From the NCBI GenBank assembly GCA_010909725.1, contig JAACMV010000021.1:227497-291496 (forward strand): a stretch of DNA of 64,000 bases, given 5' to 3'. The notes beneath the pieces were generated by a model. The model worked only from the letters and a program-made list of their open reading frames with translations. It ran no database searches and was not told the origin of the DNA. This document shows, piece after piece, positions 1-10,612 of the stretch. Within the stretch, counting starts at the first letter, position 1; every line of letters starts with the position of its first letter. This DNA is from Picochlorum sp. 'celeri' (Eukaryota > Chlorophyta > Trebouxiophyceae). The translations under genes were made by a program, and so were the position numbers.

Positions 1-869
1 CCATTGAATTCGAATAGCACAAGCCTATCCGATTTTCCAACAGTCTTGGAGATTTTGCAGTCCTTTGTTCTGAATGAAGGAGCGGTGTGGCGCTTGGAAA
101 CAAATTTTCCAGCGTTGTGACCATATGTGAGGTATGGTTTTGAACACTTGAGATAGGAGACCTTGTGGTCTGGCCCTTCCTTTTCGACTTCGCAACCTCC
201 CAGTCCAATCTCTATTTCAAATCCTGGCATTGTGATTTCTGCTGGTTTCTTTTGAGATGGGGTGAACCTCGCTGGTGAGCAATACTTGTCCTCAAACATG
301 TTGACACTTTGCTCAAGTTGGACATCAAGACCATTATACGCCAGTCCCATGTTTTTGTAGCTCTGGTGAGCTGCATCCACCCATGCTGAAGGCTTATGCA
401 ATTGGTTCATTGGAGGAAGCTCTGGGCGAGCATTTAATGCAAATTGTCCCAATGCCTGGGCAGCGTCAATACCCATTCCAGCAAACTGTTGTAAATCAGC
501 ACGTCCACTTCTCAAGGCATCGAGCACTTCCTGAGGATATCCCAATGCCGAGTCAATCAAAAATGTACCGGCGAGTTTTGTTGCATCAAAAATGACTCCA
601 GCAGAGTTCATGACGAAATTTGTGGCCGCACCAGTGGCGTCCGTCAACACAGTGTACACATTTCCAACAGTGTCAACAAACTTGCCAGCCTTTGCCTTTG
701 CTCCTGTCACAGCAGCCTGTCCAACCTGGACAGCTCCTTGTGCGACTGTTCCAAGTCCCTGAAGAGCCTCTTGTGACGCTTTTCCTCCGTGGAGGTTTGC
801 CGCATTGGCTCCCGCGGCCACCCCAAGGAGAGCCACGGTCACCACAGACGATGTTCTAGAGTTTCCCAT
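1..869 (-). CDS. Secreted protein of unknown function, 3' end beyond left edge
   Basis: The reverse strand is open without a stop from an ATG at 869 to the window edge, giving at least 289 residues. The N-terminus (MGNSRTSSVVTVALLGVAAG, then ANAANLHGG) reads as a signal peptide with a likely cleavage after ANA. Next comes an Ala/Gly/Val-rich, probably helical stretch (about residues 25-130). A Cys-containing region with a beta-like pattern follows (FEIEIGLGGCEVEK, YLKCSKPYLTYG, KDCKISKTVGK). I do not recognise the family. The gene is divergent from the FN3 gene that starts at 1154. Codon use is even and the frame is long, so I treat it as real. The function is unknown; the signal peptide suggests the cell surface or secretion. 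Confidence 0.7.
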   Translation of the reverse strand, partial: MGNSRTSSVVTVALLGVAAGANAANLHGGKASQEALQGLGTVAQGAVQVGQAAVTGAKAKAGKFVDTVGNVYTVLTDATGAATNFVMNSAGVIFDATKLAGTFLIDSALGYPQEVLDALRSGRADLQQFAGMGIDAAQALGQFALNARPELPPMNQLHKPSAWVDAAHQSYKNMGLAYNGLDVQLEQSVNMFEDKYCSPARFTPSQKKPAEITMPGFEIEIGLGGCEVEKEGPDHKVSYLKCSKPYLTYGHNAGKFVSKRHTAPSFRTKDCKISKTVGKSDRLVLFEFN

Positions 870-1032
870 GAAGAAGTCAATAACTCAATCAATAAATCAA
901 TACGTATCGTGCGAATAGTTTCATATAGAATTCATTACCCTCTGGTATCTGTCTTGTACAGAATCATGAATCGTTGGGGTGTTGGATGAACAAACTCAGG
1001 GATGTGTTCCTCAACCAACGGCGTGCTGCTGG

Positions 1033-1068
1033 GTCGAACCTCGCTGGGTCGAACTCGCTCAGTCGAAC
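1033..1068. promoter_or_regulatory. Three GTCGAAC repeats in a divergent promoter
   Basis: GTCGAAC occurs at 1033-1039, 1048-1054 and 1062-1068, spaced 15 and 14 bases, in the 284-bp gap between two divergent genes for secreted proteins. A related TCGAACT triplet lies upstream of a cellulase gene near 10.3 kb. A shared transcription-factor site is an inference. Confidence 0.4.
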
Positions 1069-1153
1069 CACCTCTGCCATATACTGGACACAAATGGACC
1101 ACCGCGACCACTTGATAATCTCTCTTAGATTTCTCGCAAGTTTCAAAATTACA

Positions 1154-2263
1154 ATGAAAGGTACGGTATACAGCATACACACGCAGGGATTGCCACTGTG
1201 CCCCCTAACAAGCAGGACGAGCGGGCTCTTCTACCAGAGACGACGAGCATTGTCTTGGTGACGCGTTGGCACTGCATTCACACCCATACATCCATGTACT
1301 GATGCAGGATCATTCGTAGCAGTAGTAGCATGCTTGGCAATCTTTGCCGCCATGGGTTGCTCTGCCCAGGAGCTCTCATTTGTTGATGGGCCCCAAATCA
1401 TCTCTGTCACCCCAAAGGACCAGGGAGCAACCATCGGTTTCCTTGCACCAAAAAAGACAGCTACTAGTCCAGAAATCTTGGAATACGAGATACAGTGCTC
1501 TGTGCCAGGCGCTATAAACATGGGAGTCGCAGTATTCATCCTGGAGGATGTAGATGACTTGTCCGCTGACATTTATGGCTTGGAGAATGGAATGGACTAC
1601 TCGTGCAACATGGTTGCACGTGGAGCAACTGATGGACTTTTACCACGTGCCATCAACTCTCCAAACTCAAACCCAACACCAATCTTCAGTCCGTCAAAAT
1701 CCGGTTCAGCCACAATTTATGTCAAGACCCCAGAGAAGGCAGCTCCAGAGCAGAAACCACAGCAAGAGGAAGAGACGGCAACCTCTGTTCCACCAACAAA
1801 TCCAGAACAGGCAAACAGCAATGTTGTTCTTCCAAAGGCCCCATCTATCAAGGATATGGAGGTCAACGCCAACGGCAATGTGGAGATTATCTTTGGACTC
1901 CCAGCAGGTGAAGAGTCTTCACCAATCAAGAACTTCATCGTTGCCTGCCAGAACAATGGAGACTCTACCATTGCTAGACAGACCATGGTTCCAGCTGGAT
2001 CTACTTCCGCTGTCGTCGAGGGTCTCACTCCAGGAGAGTACACATGCTCTGTGGCTGCATCCACTGCTGATGGCATTGGCGCATCTGCCACCCGTATGAT
2101 CAGCGTGGATGCCCCATCCAAGGCTCCAGAGCAGACCGAGACCGCCCAAGAGGATGCAGTAGAAAAGCAAGATGGATCCGAGCAGCCAGACCAGAAATCT
2201 GCTGCCATCATCCCAACCGTGTCTGCTGTGATCATCTCTGTCCTGGCCATCTTGTTGATCTAA
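1154..2263 (+). CDS. Secreted or surface-anchored protein with two FN3-like domains
   Basis: The predicted model joins 1154-1160 (ATG AAA G) to 1308-2263 across a 147-bp GT-AG intron. This seven-base first exon supplies the only in-frame ATG and completes a signal peptide (MKGSFVAVVACLAIFAAMGC, then SAQ). About 320 residues follow the start. Two FN3-like beta-sandwiches lie at about residues 30-130 and 190-280, separated by a Pro/Glu/Gln linker. Each carries a Cys in the IxxYEIQC / FIVAC strand and a second in the DYSC / EYTC strand, which could form a disulfide; classical FN3 domains lack one. The C-terminus (about 20 hydrophobic residues after an Asp/Glu/Gln-rich spacer) looks like a GPI-attachment signal or tail anchor. 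It probably acts in the cell covering or in adhesion. The ligand is unknown. Confidence 0.75.
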
Positions 2264-2408
2264 GGAAACTTTCATTCGTTCATTATCTGACAGTTTTATT
2301 TCATATAATTGATACACAAGGCATTTTGTAATCAATACGTATTTCATTGCACTCAGCCATGCGTTAAAAATACGGGTATACGAAAAAGAACAAGGCTGGA
2401 TTTCAAAA

Positions 2409-4797
2409 ATGTCCTTTCTCCAGGACGATTCGTTGCCTCTTTTGAAAGTGCGATGGTATTCTTTCAAAGAGCCTCACAGTATGTTTTATTTGGTTGTAAT
2501 ATTCAGGGTTTGACGGCTTTCTACGGGTTTGGATATTCCAACAAGAAAACAATTGGTACAAATTTTTCCGTTTGCAGAATCCTCCCAGTCAGGTATCCCG
2601 GATATTCCCCATCGAGGAAGTATTGTACGATTTTGTGAATCTGATACTATTGCGTTGGAGAAGGCGTACAGGTATGTTGCGGAATACCCATGGTGTTTGT
2701 CTTTCAAGGGTTTGTAAAGGACACTGGAGTGTTGTGTGTAGGGCTGATCGGGATGCAATTGATGCGGTGTGGTGGGAAGAGGAGGCGTATGTTCACAGTA
2801 TAAAGAGTTCAAAAAGCTCTGATGTTGCTTCGCCGAGTAAAAGCGGTGGTGGGATTGCTGCTGTGGATGGATTGGCTGATACGCCACCAGGGTCTCCTAT
2901 GAAAGGGTTGCAGGAGCAAGGGTCGGCCTCGTGGGTGGATTTTATTGGTTCGCCAACAAAGGAGATGGCGTCTCAAAAGAATGAGACTCTAGGGGTGTTG
3001 GTTCGAGGTCGAATGTTTGAGGTGGATTTGAAAAGGCGGATGATGCAGCCGTGTTATTGGCCAGGAGCAAGGCATCGAGTGCTGCGGGGGACGTGGTTTG
3101 TGGAGAAGCAAGGGGATTATGTTCCTGTGCGAGAGATGATTGCTGAAAAGCTGGAACAGGCATTTTTATCGAGGGCGTGGGACCCGTCGAAAGGATTGCT
3201 CAAGATGCAGCGAGATGGGCGGCATGCTGCCAGGATTGAGTTGACATCTCATCAGGGTGCTGTTGTGATGTATGCGTTATTTTATTCGGGATATGAAGTG
3301 TATATTGTGTGGGATACGAGTTTTGCATGGATTAAGAAGAAATTTAGTAAGAGTGGTGGGGAGAATAGATTGTCATTGAGACGTGGGTATACGGAACCGC
3401 CCACACCAGCTGCATTACAGAAGGAAGCGGATCTTGCGCAAGAGAAGGAGGATGAGGAGGTTGCCACGTCGCCAACGCCTCAGTCTCTTATATTAGCGAT
3501 TCATGGGATTGGACAGAATCTGAGTGGGGCGAATATTGCGCAGGATGCCCTGGAGATGAAGAAGGCTCTTCGCAAGGTGGTGGCAAAAACTGACAAGGAT
3601 GAGGATGGGGTTCAGCAGAGAATCGAAGTGTTGCCGGTGCAGTGGAGAAAGACATTGAATCTTGAAATAGATTCGTTAGCTGCAAGTTTGATGCCTCCTG
3701 GGATTCCCTCGCTGCGACACATGTTGCATTCCACAGCTGTGGAAGTCTTGTTTTATCTCACACCAATGCATCGAGCAGCCATCTTGGATTCTGTCGTGAA
3801 CTCGATGAATGTCGTGTATCGGAAATTTTTGAGTCGAAATCCCGAGTTTCAAGGGCGAGTATCTATTTTTGCTCACTCGTTGGGTAGTGTGCTTTGCTGG
3901 GATGTTTTGTGCAATCAAGAGGGAGGTCTTGATATGCACGGGTCTGAGACGGCAGGTACTGCTTGGGCTCCCAATGTTATTGATATAGGGAAATTAGATT
4001 TTGAAGTTGATAAGTTTATTATAGCTGGGTCTCCTTTAGGGTGCTTCCTTTCCTTGAGAGGGGTCAATCAGTCTGTTGGCACTGGCCTTGGTACTCCCTC
4101 ATCTGCAGCCTTGATGCATTGCAATCCCAATAGACCTGGTTCACAGGATGGCTTGCCCAAAGTAAACAGAATGTATAATATATTCCACCCATATGATCCA
4201 GTTGCGTACCGACTGGAACCCTTGGCATATAGCCAAGAGGCATTAGAGGGGCACAAGCAGGCCTTGGTTGAGCTTGTTGGAGGAGGTAGACGGATTCATA
4301 TTGCTGCTCAAGAGCTTGGAGATAATGTCAGCATGGCTGCATCAAGATTTGGATCGTCCATTGCGGGAGCATTTACGTTCAGTCGAAAGTCGAAAGAGGA
4401 ACCATCATCTGGTGATGCTGAGGAGCACATGTCTGTTCCAGAAGAAAGAGGCAAGGAGGCAGGTACACCTGGGAAGACGTCCGATGCGAGGCAATCAAAG
4501 CCATCTGAGGGCGACTCTTTGTCAAAAGTTGATACGAATAGCAGCATTGCGAGGATTACCGGTGGTCTGTTGCCTGCAGAGGGCGGACGACCCACCCGTG
4601 CTGAGGGGCGCATGGATTTTGCATTGCAGGAGGCATCCCTAGAGCACCAGTACCTCGCCGCTCTATCCGCTCATTTCATGTACTGGAACTCTCCTGATGT
4701 CGCCTTGTTTGTTCACAGGGCAATACACAATCTCGACGTTATTTCTGGAGAGCCATTGGTTGAAGAAGAAGAAGATGATGATGAATGTATTACATAA
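2409..4797 (+). CDS. DDHD-domain phosphatidic-acid-type phospholipase A1
   Basis: Three predicted exons, 2409-2478, 2578-2671 and 2742-4797 (739 residues), restore one frame with matching phases. The N-terminus (KVRWYSFKEPH ... VRFCESDTIALEKAYR ... AVWWEEEAY) matches the start of plant SHOOT GRAVITROPISM2-like proteins. Downstream are the family blocks around GRMFEVDLKRRMMQPCYW. The lipase nucleophile motif AHSLGS has its Ser near residue 434. The DDHD region includes FIIAGSPLGCFL, YNIFHPYDPVAYRLEPL and a late VALFVHRAI block. Such enzymes hydrolyse phosphatidic acid or phosphatidylinositol at membranes and act in membrane trafficking. A Ser/Glu-rich loop near residues 570-660 is probably disordered. 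The stop lies 6 bp from the convergent V-ATPase gene. The family call is firm; the substrate is inferred. Confidence 0.9.
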
Positions 4798-4803
4798 ATA
4801 CTT

Positions 4804-7600
4804 CTATTCGTCTTCGGATTTTTCAAAAGTAAACGGACTGAAAGGATATCCATCTCCATGGTAAAACTTATTCTGGAATTCTACCCAATGGAGACGTAAT
4901 GCGTGTAAAAATGCTGACAAAGACTCCATAACCATCAACACTGCAAGCGTGGCGGCAGCAAACACAGCAAATCCAATCACAATACCCACAGCGCTGCCAG
5001 TTTGAAGTGCTCCCATCAACACCTTCTCATAAAACACTGCAGACAGTTGAGAATGGGCCAATGAAAGTGCCCACAGACGAAGATATGACGCTGTATTGGA
5101 CACAGCTCCCAACACAAATTCAATGGTGTGGATCATTTGGTGAACAAACACCTCGCCAAAGTTGAACTCTTCCTCTTGACTGCTCGTATCTTGTTCTTCA
5201 ATCGAGTCCGAAGCTCCAGAAACGAACAATGCAGCTTCTTCGTCGTTTCCAACCCTGCTTCTATCCTCAGATGGCAAGATTCCATAACTCACACTTCTTG
5301 ACTGCTGCCTCTCCTCATGTCTCTTCTTCAAGATGAATGGTTTGGGAATGAGCATCCAAGGAACCGTCACGAACATTGCCAAAAGAAGCATGACTTGTAA
5401 GAAGCCTTGTCCTGGGAACATTTTATTCTCTGGGCACTGTCCAGAGCAATCCACATCGCCAGGAGATAAATACATATAAATAAGGGTGTGGTACAAGTCT
5501 GCTGTCGAGCCAGTAACCCATTTGAGGATGATCAGGAAGCATAAATAACCAAACGAAGCATTCAAAAAGATCATCTGAGGAATGAACTCGCATATAGTCG
5601 AGAGAGAATCTCCAAAATAGCGTTGGTTGAACAGTGAATGAATGATGCCAACATTCATCTGTGTCACTCCCATAACAATGGACATTTTCATCTTTAGGGA
5701 ATTCGAATACGGCAGCTCCGTTCTAGTACCTCTCCATGCCGGATCGAATCCGAGAGGATACGGCGATCCTCTCTGCTTCATCGCCAATCCATCCTCAAAC
5801 GCAGAAGGACACAGCGACTCGTTAAACTGCATCTCCACTGGATTCCAGATGTTTTCATTTTCAGCACACACATATTTTGAAGGGCCAAAAATCGTCGTTG
5901 CCATGGCAAAGAATTCATTATACAGCATGCCAACATAAATGGAGAAGAGAGCCATCAACAGAATGATGTAACGACCCCCAAACATCATTCCAACAATATC
6001 ACCAAGTTTCTGATTCTCGAGCTTCTTTTCGGACAACACAAGCCACAGAGCAAACATCAACATCAAAAACCCGTGACCAATATCTCCAAACATGACGGCA
6101 AATAAAAATGGGAACGTGACAATCGTCATCACAGCTGGATTGGCTTCTCTATACCGTGCAATCCCATAGGCATCCACAATGCCTTGGAATCCAGACATGA
6201 ATTTCGACGTCTCATAATGCGTCGGCGGCATTTCATAGGTAATCAAAGGCTGGAAGACAGTTCCTATTGTAGAATTCGCCTTCAAAGAAGCCTCATGCAA
6301 TATATTCTGCACAACATGCCGCTCGCACGCTGGCACCCACGCCTCACCCATAAGCACCTTTCTAGTCACATCCACACTCAACTTGTTCAACGTATGATAA
6401 ATGCCCGTTTCCCTATGAACCATATCACTCCACGTATCAAGCTCAGACGCAGCGGTTCTCAATGCATTCTCCAACAGCCTCTTCCCCGCATCAATGGTGG
6501 TATGCAACTCTCTCAGCTTCACCGTCACCTCTGAGCTCATCTGATGCTGCTTCGACAACTCCTCCGGAAACGGGTATCGATTCGCCGAGAACGCATCACA
6601 TATTTTAATAATCTTCGCCTTTGCCCTCTCTCCAGCAAAGAACACAACATACACAGCCTTCTCCTGCTTCTCCCCAGTCACAGGATCATTCACAGCCCCC
6701 ACTGGAACATACTTGAGGTACATATTTCCCCTGGTCGCCCTATATAACAACCTCTCAAAAGGAGCCAACTTATCCACAGGAATTGTTCCAGCAACAAATC
6801 CCAGCTGCACCGCCTTTGGCTGCTCACTCAGCGGTGCCACAGTCTCGAGCAAAGGAGCACCTATGTCAGAAGGGTCGCCGCCTGAGAACCAGTCACATAA
6901 ACGAAGCATTATTCCTCATAATGCATACAACAATCAATCACATCATCAATCACGTACTTTCACGAGTATAATCAGCCTCCCTCTCAGACCCCATGGCATC
7001 AGCCTGAGACCGAGAATCCTCAAAAAATGTCCCAGCAGTCTCCAACACCAGCTGAAGCTCCAACAATTCATTATACGACCGCTGCAACCTATCACTATTG
7101 GCATTCAACTCCAACAACTCCTTCTCTAAACGAGACAGCCGATTCTCTAACAAGTCAAACTCAAGGTGCCTATCCCCCAGCCTGTTCCCCACTGGAAGCC
7201 CAGCCTTGGCCACCTGCTCTGAAATAAACCGCACCTGACGGCCCATTTCATCACAGCGCTTGATCTGACTCGCATATGTCTTTTTAAACGCTGATTCATT
7301 CTCATTTAGATCCTTAAATTGAAGTTTACCCAGTCGACCGAGGGCTTCGACCGTGTCATGAGCTGCCTCGGCTGGAATCATGAGCTACACAACCATCACA
7401 AAAGAGCTCGGTGAGACTCATACTCAAATATTTTGATACTTTAACCATGAAGATGCTCTCAAACACAGTAACCCAATACCCTGGTGGGTATTCTGTAACG
7501 TTTCTAGGGTCATCCTACTCGGGGTGAGATCACAGCCGAGATCAATCCATTTCCTACATACCTGCATCAGCTGCATTTCCTCGCTCCTAAAGAGCTCCAT
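4804..7600 (-). CDS. V-type H+-ATPase subunit a (V0 sector)
   Basis: Predicted exons are 7562-7600, 7384-7561 boundary-spliced to 6958-7384, and 4804-6914; the introns are 7385-7561 and a very short 43-bp one at 6915-6957. The product is 858 residues. It opens with MELFRSEEMQLMQ followed by LMIPAEAAHDTV, the signature start of the subunit. The cytosolic arm is coiled coil to about residue 390. The membrane part follows, with FGDIGHGF, SIYVGMLYNEFF and the TASYLRLWALSLAHSQLS helix. Arg in LRLWAL is the essential proton-path residue. The protein forms the half-channels next to the c-ring, pumping protons into vacuoles or Golgi-derived compartments. Length is normal for the family. The ATG at 6909 is internal and not the real start. 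Confidence 0.96.
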
Positions 7601-8009
7601 GATTCCCCGTCGTTGGCCTAAACGATGACTTGCTATGAAAGGTTGGGATCTGGGGACGACGCAGAGGGTGCTTTCCCACCCCACACAACAGCCTTGATAT
7701 TGAGATAGATCTGTGAATTAATAGATAATATCAGTTAAATACGTATATATATTGATGGCAGTGGGTCGGGTATACAGGCACCCTGAATGGGGGGGTGTTT
7801 TTCTCCTTGAATAAAACATTAGATACATTCTGCAACACATGCAACCTTCTGAATGAGCAGTATACTCTGCAATGTATGGTATGTGTCTGGTCTTGATGTG
7901 TTACACACAAAATCTGTTACTCTTGGTTAGGTCCTCTGAAGAAAGAATTCGAATAGAAAATGAAATGAAAATCAATCAATCAAATATAGTCGTCATGAGA
8001 AGCAATACA
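7601..8009. other. Intergenic spacer, V-ATPase promoter side
   Basis: This 409-bp gap lies between the start of the V-ATPase gene and the 3' end of a cellulase gene on the same strand. It holds an AT-rich stretch near 7730-7750 (tacgtatatatattg) that could serve as a promoter element and a G run at 7790-7795. I see no gene in it. Confidence 0.4.
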
Positions 8010-9857
8010 TTAGTATCCAATTCTGGCTTTTTCAAGGGCACATGCCTGGCCGTTCAGTGTGACTGCGTTTGGAGATGCGTTGCTGAGATTTGGGCCTTCG
8101 ATGATGAGTCCTATGTTTACTTCGGAGCCTGGTGCTATAGATAGCCACGATTCTGTGCCTTTTCCACGGATTGTTCCGGTATTTGTCAGTGATGGTTCCC
8201 AATTCCATGCTGAGAGAATTGCTGTGATGGGGTCTCCAGAGATTTCCAGATCCCAGCCACTCTTGATGGTGTCTGAGCCAGTGTTTTTGACAAAGACATT
8301 GTATACGCGGGCTGAGGCTGTGGCTGTGGGCCAAATGCCTGATTTTTCTATCCTGACAGAGCATGCTGCTGATGGATCTGTTGGGGGCAGGGGTGGAGGT
8401 GGCGATGGCACTGTAGGTGGAGGAGGAAGAGGAGGCGATGGTACTGTAGGTGGTGGAGGAGGAGGAGGCGATGGTACTGTAGGTGGTGGAGGCACTGGCG
8501 ATGGATCCGTTGGTGGTACTGGCAATGGTTCTGGTACAGGTGATGCCTTGTCATCTGACCTTGTGTACCATGGCTCTAATCCGAGATTGTTCTCAAGGTA
8601 TTGCATCTTCCTCCACTCCAAATCGAGCCAGTTATCTGTCACAAGACCCCCTGTGTCTCCAGAGTTGGCATTCCAGCTCCAATAGAACCAGTTGGGAATG
8701 GCAACATGCCTACCATCCTTGGCTGGACCCTCATTGTTCAAGTAATCTGCAAAGTCATTCATGAATGTAATATCATCTTCCATTTCAAACTTTGACCCAA
8801 ATTCTCCGATAGCGATTGGGAAGATGATGCAGTCTCCATTGCTGTTGCAGTATCCTGGCTCTTGCGTCTTGGTGCCAAATGATGTGCTCAAGCGATAGAA
8901 CAAGCCATCCCCTGTTGCATTGTTTGTGTTGAATGTCACGGATGAAGGATACACGTGGGGGCTTAAGATTACTCTGTTTTTGTATGGCTTTGTCATGAGC
9001 TTGTTGAAGAATGGCCTGGGATCGCCGAGTCCCAACTCTTCAATCCTTTCAGTGGCAAAGCCATCTCCCCAGTTTGCAAACAACAGCCCCTGCTGAGTTC
9101 CTTCAACAGCATACATGACATTTGCTCCTGTGGCTTCAATTTGGTCCATAGCAAGCAAGTATAAATCGGTCATTTTGTCCCATGACACACCATAATTGTC
9201 AGGCTCGTTGAGGATGTCGACAATCAACTTGCTCTCGACTTCTTTGTCGGCTGTCAGATCCTTGATCAAGTCAGCATATTTGGATGCCCATGCATCTGCG
9301 TCCTCAAGAGCAGTCTGATCTTCTCGTAAATGATTATCAATCATCACATAGAATCCATTCTTGGCATAAAACTCAACCACATACATGAAACGATCCCTGA
9401 CCGAGTTCTTTGGGAGGTACCCATTGCACGTGTTGCCTGCGTAGGCTGACTTTGGTGGAGGATTCTCAAGTGTAGGAGGAGCTCCGAGGTTCTTGGTTCC
9501 CAAAGGCGCCACACTCTCAGCCAATACTTTATCGGTAGGGATGATGCAATTCTGGCGTTCAAAATCACGGGGAGTCAGATCGAAATCCTTAAAGCTGAAT
9601 GGCAGCCTCACAGCATTGAATCCCAAGAGTTTTTGCCTCCTGACCACTGTGGCAAAATCTCCTGAGAGGGCATTATTACTCCACAGACCATCCAACATGG
9701 TCTGTCCATTATTGAAACCGAACCAGTTGAATCCTTTCAACGTGACTTCGTTCCCTGATGAGTCTATTATTTTTGATCCTGAAGCCTTCAAGCCAGCAGC
9801 AAAGGGGCTTGTCACCATGACAACCAGCAACACGATTGCCGGCAGTGTGAGCTTCAT
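8010..9857 (-). CDS. Secreted GH5 cellulase with C-terminal CBM2-like module (copy A)
   Basis: A single-exon gene of 615 residues. It begins with a clear signal peptide (MKLTLPAIVLLVVMVTSPF...AAG). A glycoside hydrolase family 5 barrel spans about residues 25-430. It has GFNWFGFNNG at the first strand, NHLREDQT, the acid/base Glu in LNEPDNYG, the SPHVYP His and the nucleophile Glu in AIGEFGSKF. A Pro-rich linker made of PPPPTVPSP-type repeats (about 435-505) leads to a roughly 105-residue cellulose-binding module. That module shows CSVRIEKSGIW, the AWNWEP core and LNGQAC, typical of CBM2. The enzyme should cut beta-1,4-glucan outside the cell, either in wall remodelling or in digestion. It is a tandem paralogue of the gene ending at 10613. 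The exact GH5 subfamily is not assigned. Confidence 0.92.
   Translation of the reverse strand: MKLTLPAIVLLVVMVTSPFAAGLKASGSKIIDSSGNEVTLKGFNWFGFNNGQTMLDGLWSNNALSGDFATVVRRQKLLGFNAVRLPFSFKDFDLTPRDFERQNCIIPTDKVLAESVAPLGTKNLGAPPTLENPPPKSAYAGNTCNGYLPKNSVRDRFMYVVEFYAKNGFYVMIDNHLREDQTALEDADAWASKYADLIKDLTADKEVESKLIVDILNEPDNYGVSWDKMTDLYLLAMDQIEATGANVMYAVEGTQQGLLFANWGDGFATERIEELGLGDPRPFFNKLMTKPYKNRVILSPHVYPSSVTFNTNNATGDGLFYRLSTSFGTKTQEPGYCNSNGDCIIFPIAIGEFGSKFEMEDDITFMNDFADYLNNEGPAKDGRHVAIPNWFYWSWNANSGDTGGLVTDNWLDLEWRKMQYLENNLGLEPWYTRSDDKASPVPEPLPVPPTDPSPVPPPPTVPSPPPPPPPTVPSPPLPPPPTVPSPPPPLPPTDPSAACSVRIEKSGIWPTATASARVYNVFVKNTGSDTIKSGWDLEISGDPITAILSAWNWEPSLTNTGTIRGKGTESWLSIAPGSEVNIGLIIEGPNLSNASPNAVTLNGQACALEKARIGY
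8383..8555. repeat. Low-complexity Pro-linker repeat in cellulase A
   Basis: Imperfect tandem units (on the plus strand, ggtggaggaggaggcgatg and variants) encode the PPPPTVPSP linker between the GH5 and CBM2-like modules. Unit copies vary in length, which suggests slippage. Confidence 0.7.
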
Positions 9858-10279
9858 CGCTGATAAATTTATTCAAGTCTTGATTATTATTTGCTTCTGC
9901 ATATCATTGGGAGGAAATAGCCCGTGAGTAAGGGGGATGTTGATCAAGTGCAGCTGAGGTCAGAAGGGTTACTGGTGCTAAAGTTGAAGGACCTTGCCGC
10001 TCTCGTGAGGGAGTTTCTATAATGTTTGGATTCAACAATCGTACCTTGAACAATGAAATATTACTATGAACGGTGCGGCGTATGGACTGTAGGTATCACT
10101 TTCTCAAAATAGGCCCACACAAGCTGCATTCATCCATTCACTGGTTCACGTGACGATGACGTCTCAGGCGGCTACTTTCTGAATGGCGGCAGGGGTTTTC
10201 TGCTTCGATAACGGCCAAAGAATATACCATCTATAAATTTACAATTTGTTTCGGAGCATGAACATGCATATATGCGCGA

Positions 10280-10319
10280 TCGAACTGCATTGTCCGCTCG
10301 AACTCTTGTGACTCGAACT
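10280..10319. promoter_or_regulatory. Three TCGAACT repeats upstream of cellulase A
   Basis: TCGAACT occurs at 10280-10286, 10298-10304 and 10313-10319, about 430-460 bases upstream of the copy A start codon. The core TCGAAC is the same as in the triplet at 1033-1068. A regulatory role is an inference. Confidence 0.4.
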
Positions 10320-10322
10320 CAC

Positions 10323-10344
10323 GGTCAACGTTGACTGCGCAGTC
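10323..10344. promoter_or_regulatory. Inverted W-box-like TTGAC pair in overlapping palindromes
   Basis: GTCAACGTTGAC at 10324-10335 is a perfect 12-bp palindrome. Its arms read TTGACT on the plus strand and TTGACC on the minus strand, both matching the W-box core bound by WRKY factors. It overlaps a second perfect palindrome, GACTGCGCAGTC, at 10333-10344. WRKY control is an inference. Confidence 0.4.
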
Positions 10345-10612
10345 ACTACTGGTCAGACAACGCGTTTGATCAAAATCACTCCAATGGCCACATGGGCTGG
10401 TCTACTTTTGACACTTGTTGGTAGATTCTGGTTACATGAGAATGTAAGGTAAAACCATGTGCATAATGTACAAAATTCATCTACAACAAGGTACTGTATC
10501 AGTCAAACATACGAAATCCTGCTGCTCTTAAAAAGCACTACACAAGCATTATGCGTCATGAAAAACGTTCTGATTCGAAGTACATGGAGGAGAAACTCCA
10601 ACCAAGTGCGGG

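Larger units (their letters stand above)
9858..10612. promoter_or_regulatory. Spacer with cellulase A promoter and motif clusters
   Basis: This 755-bp gap separates two same-strand cellulase genes. An AT-rich element (aatttattca on the plus strand, 9867-9876) sits just upstream of the copy A start. The gap also holds the TCGAACT triplet (10280-10319) and the inverted TTGAC palindromes (10323-10344) listed separately. No gene is supported. Confidence 0.45.

Noticed and set aside
1033..1068. Possible tRNA T-arm in GTCGAACC repeats
   Set aside because: No acceptor, D-arm or anticodon arm can be folded around it, and the motif repeats three times.
2479..2506. A possible 28-base mini-intron in the DDHD lipase gene
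   Set aside because: Splicing it creates an immediate stop (AGG GTT TGA). The 99-base intron 2479-2577 restores the family sequence instead.
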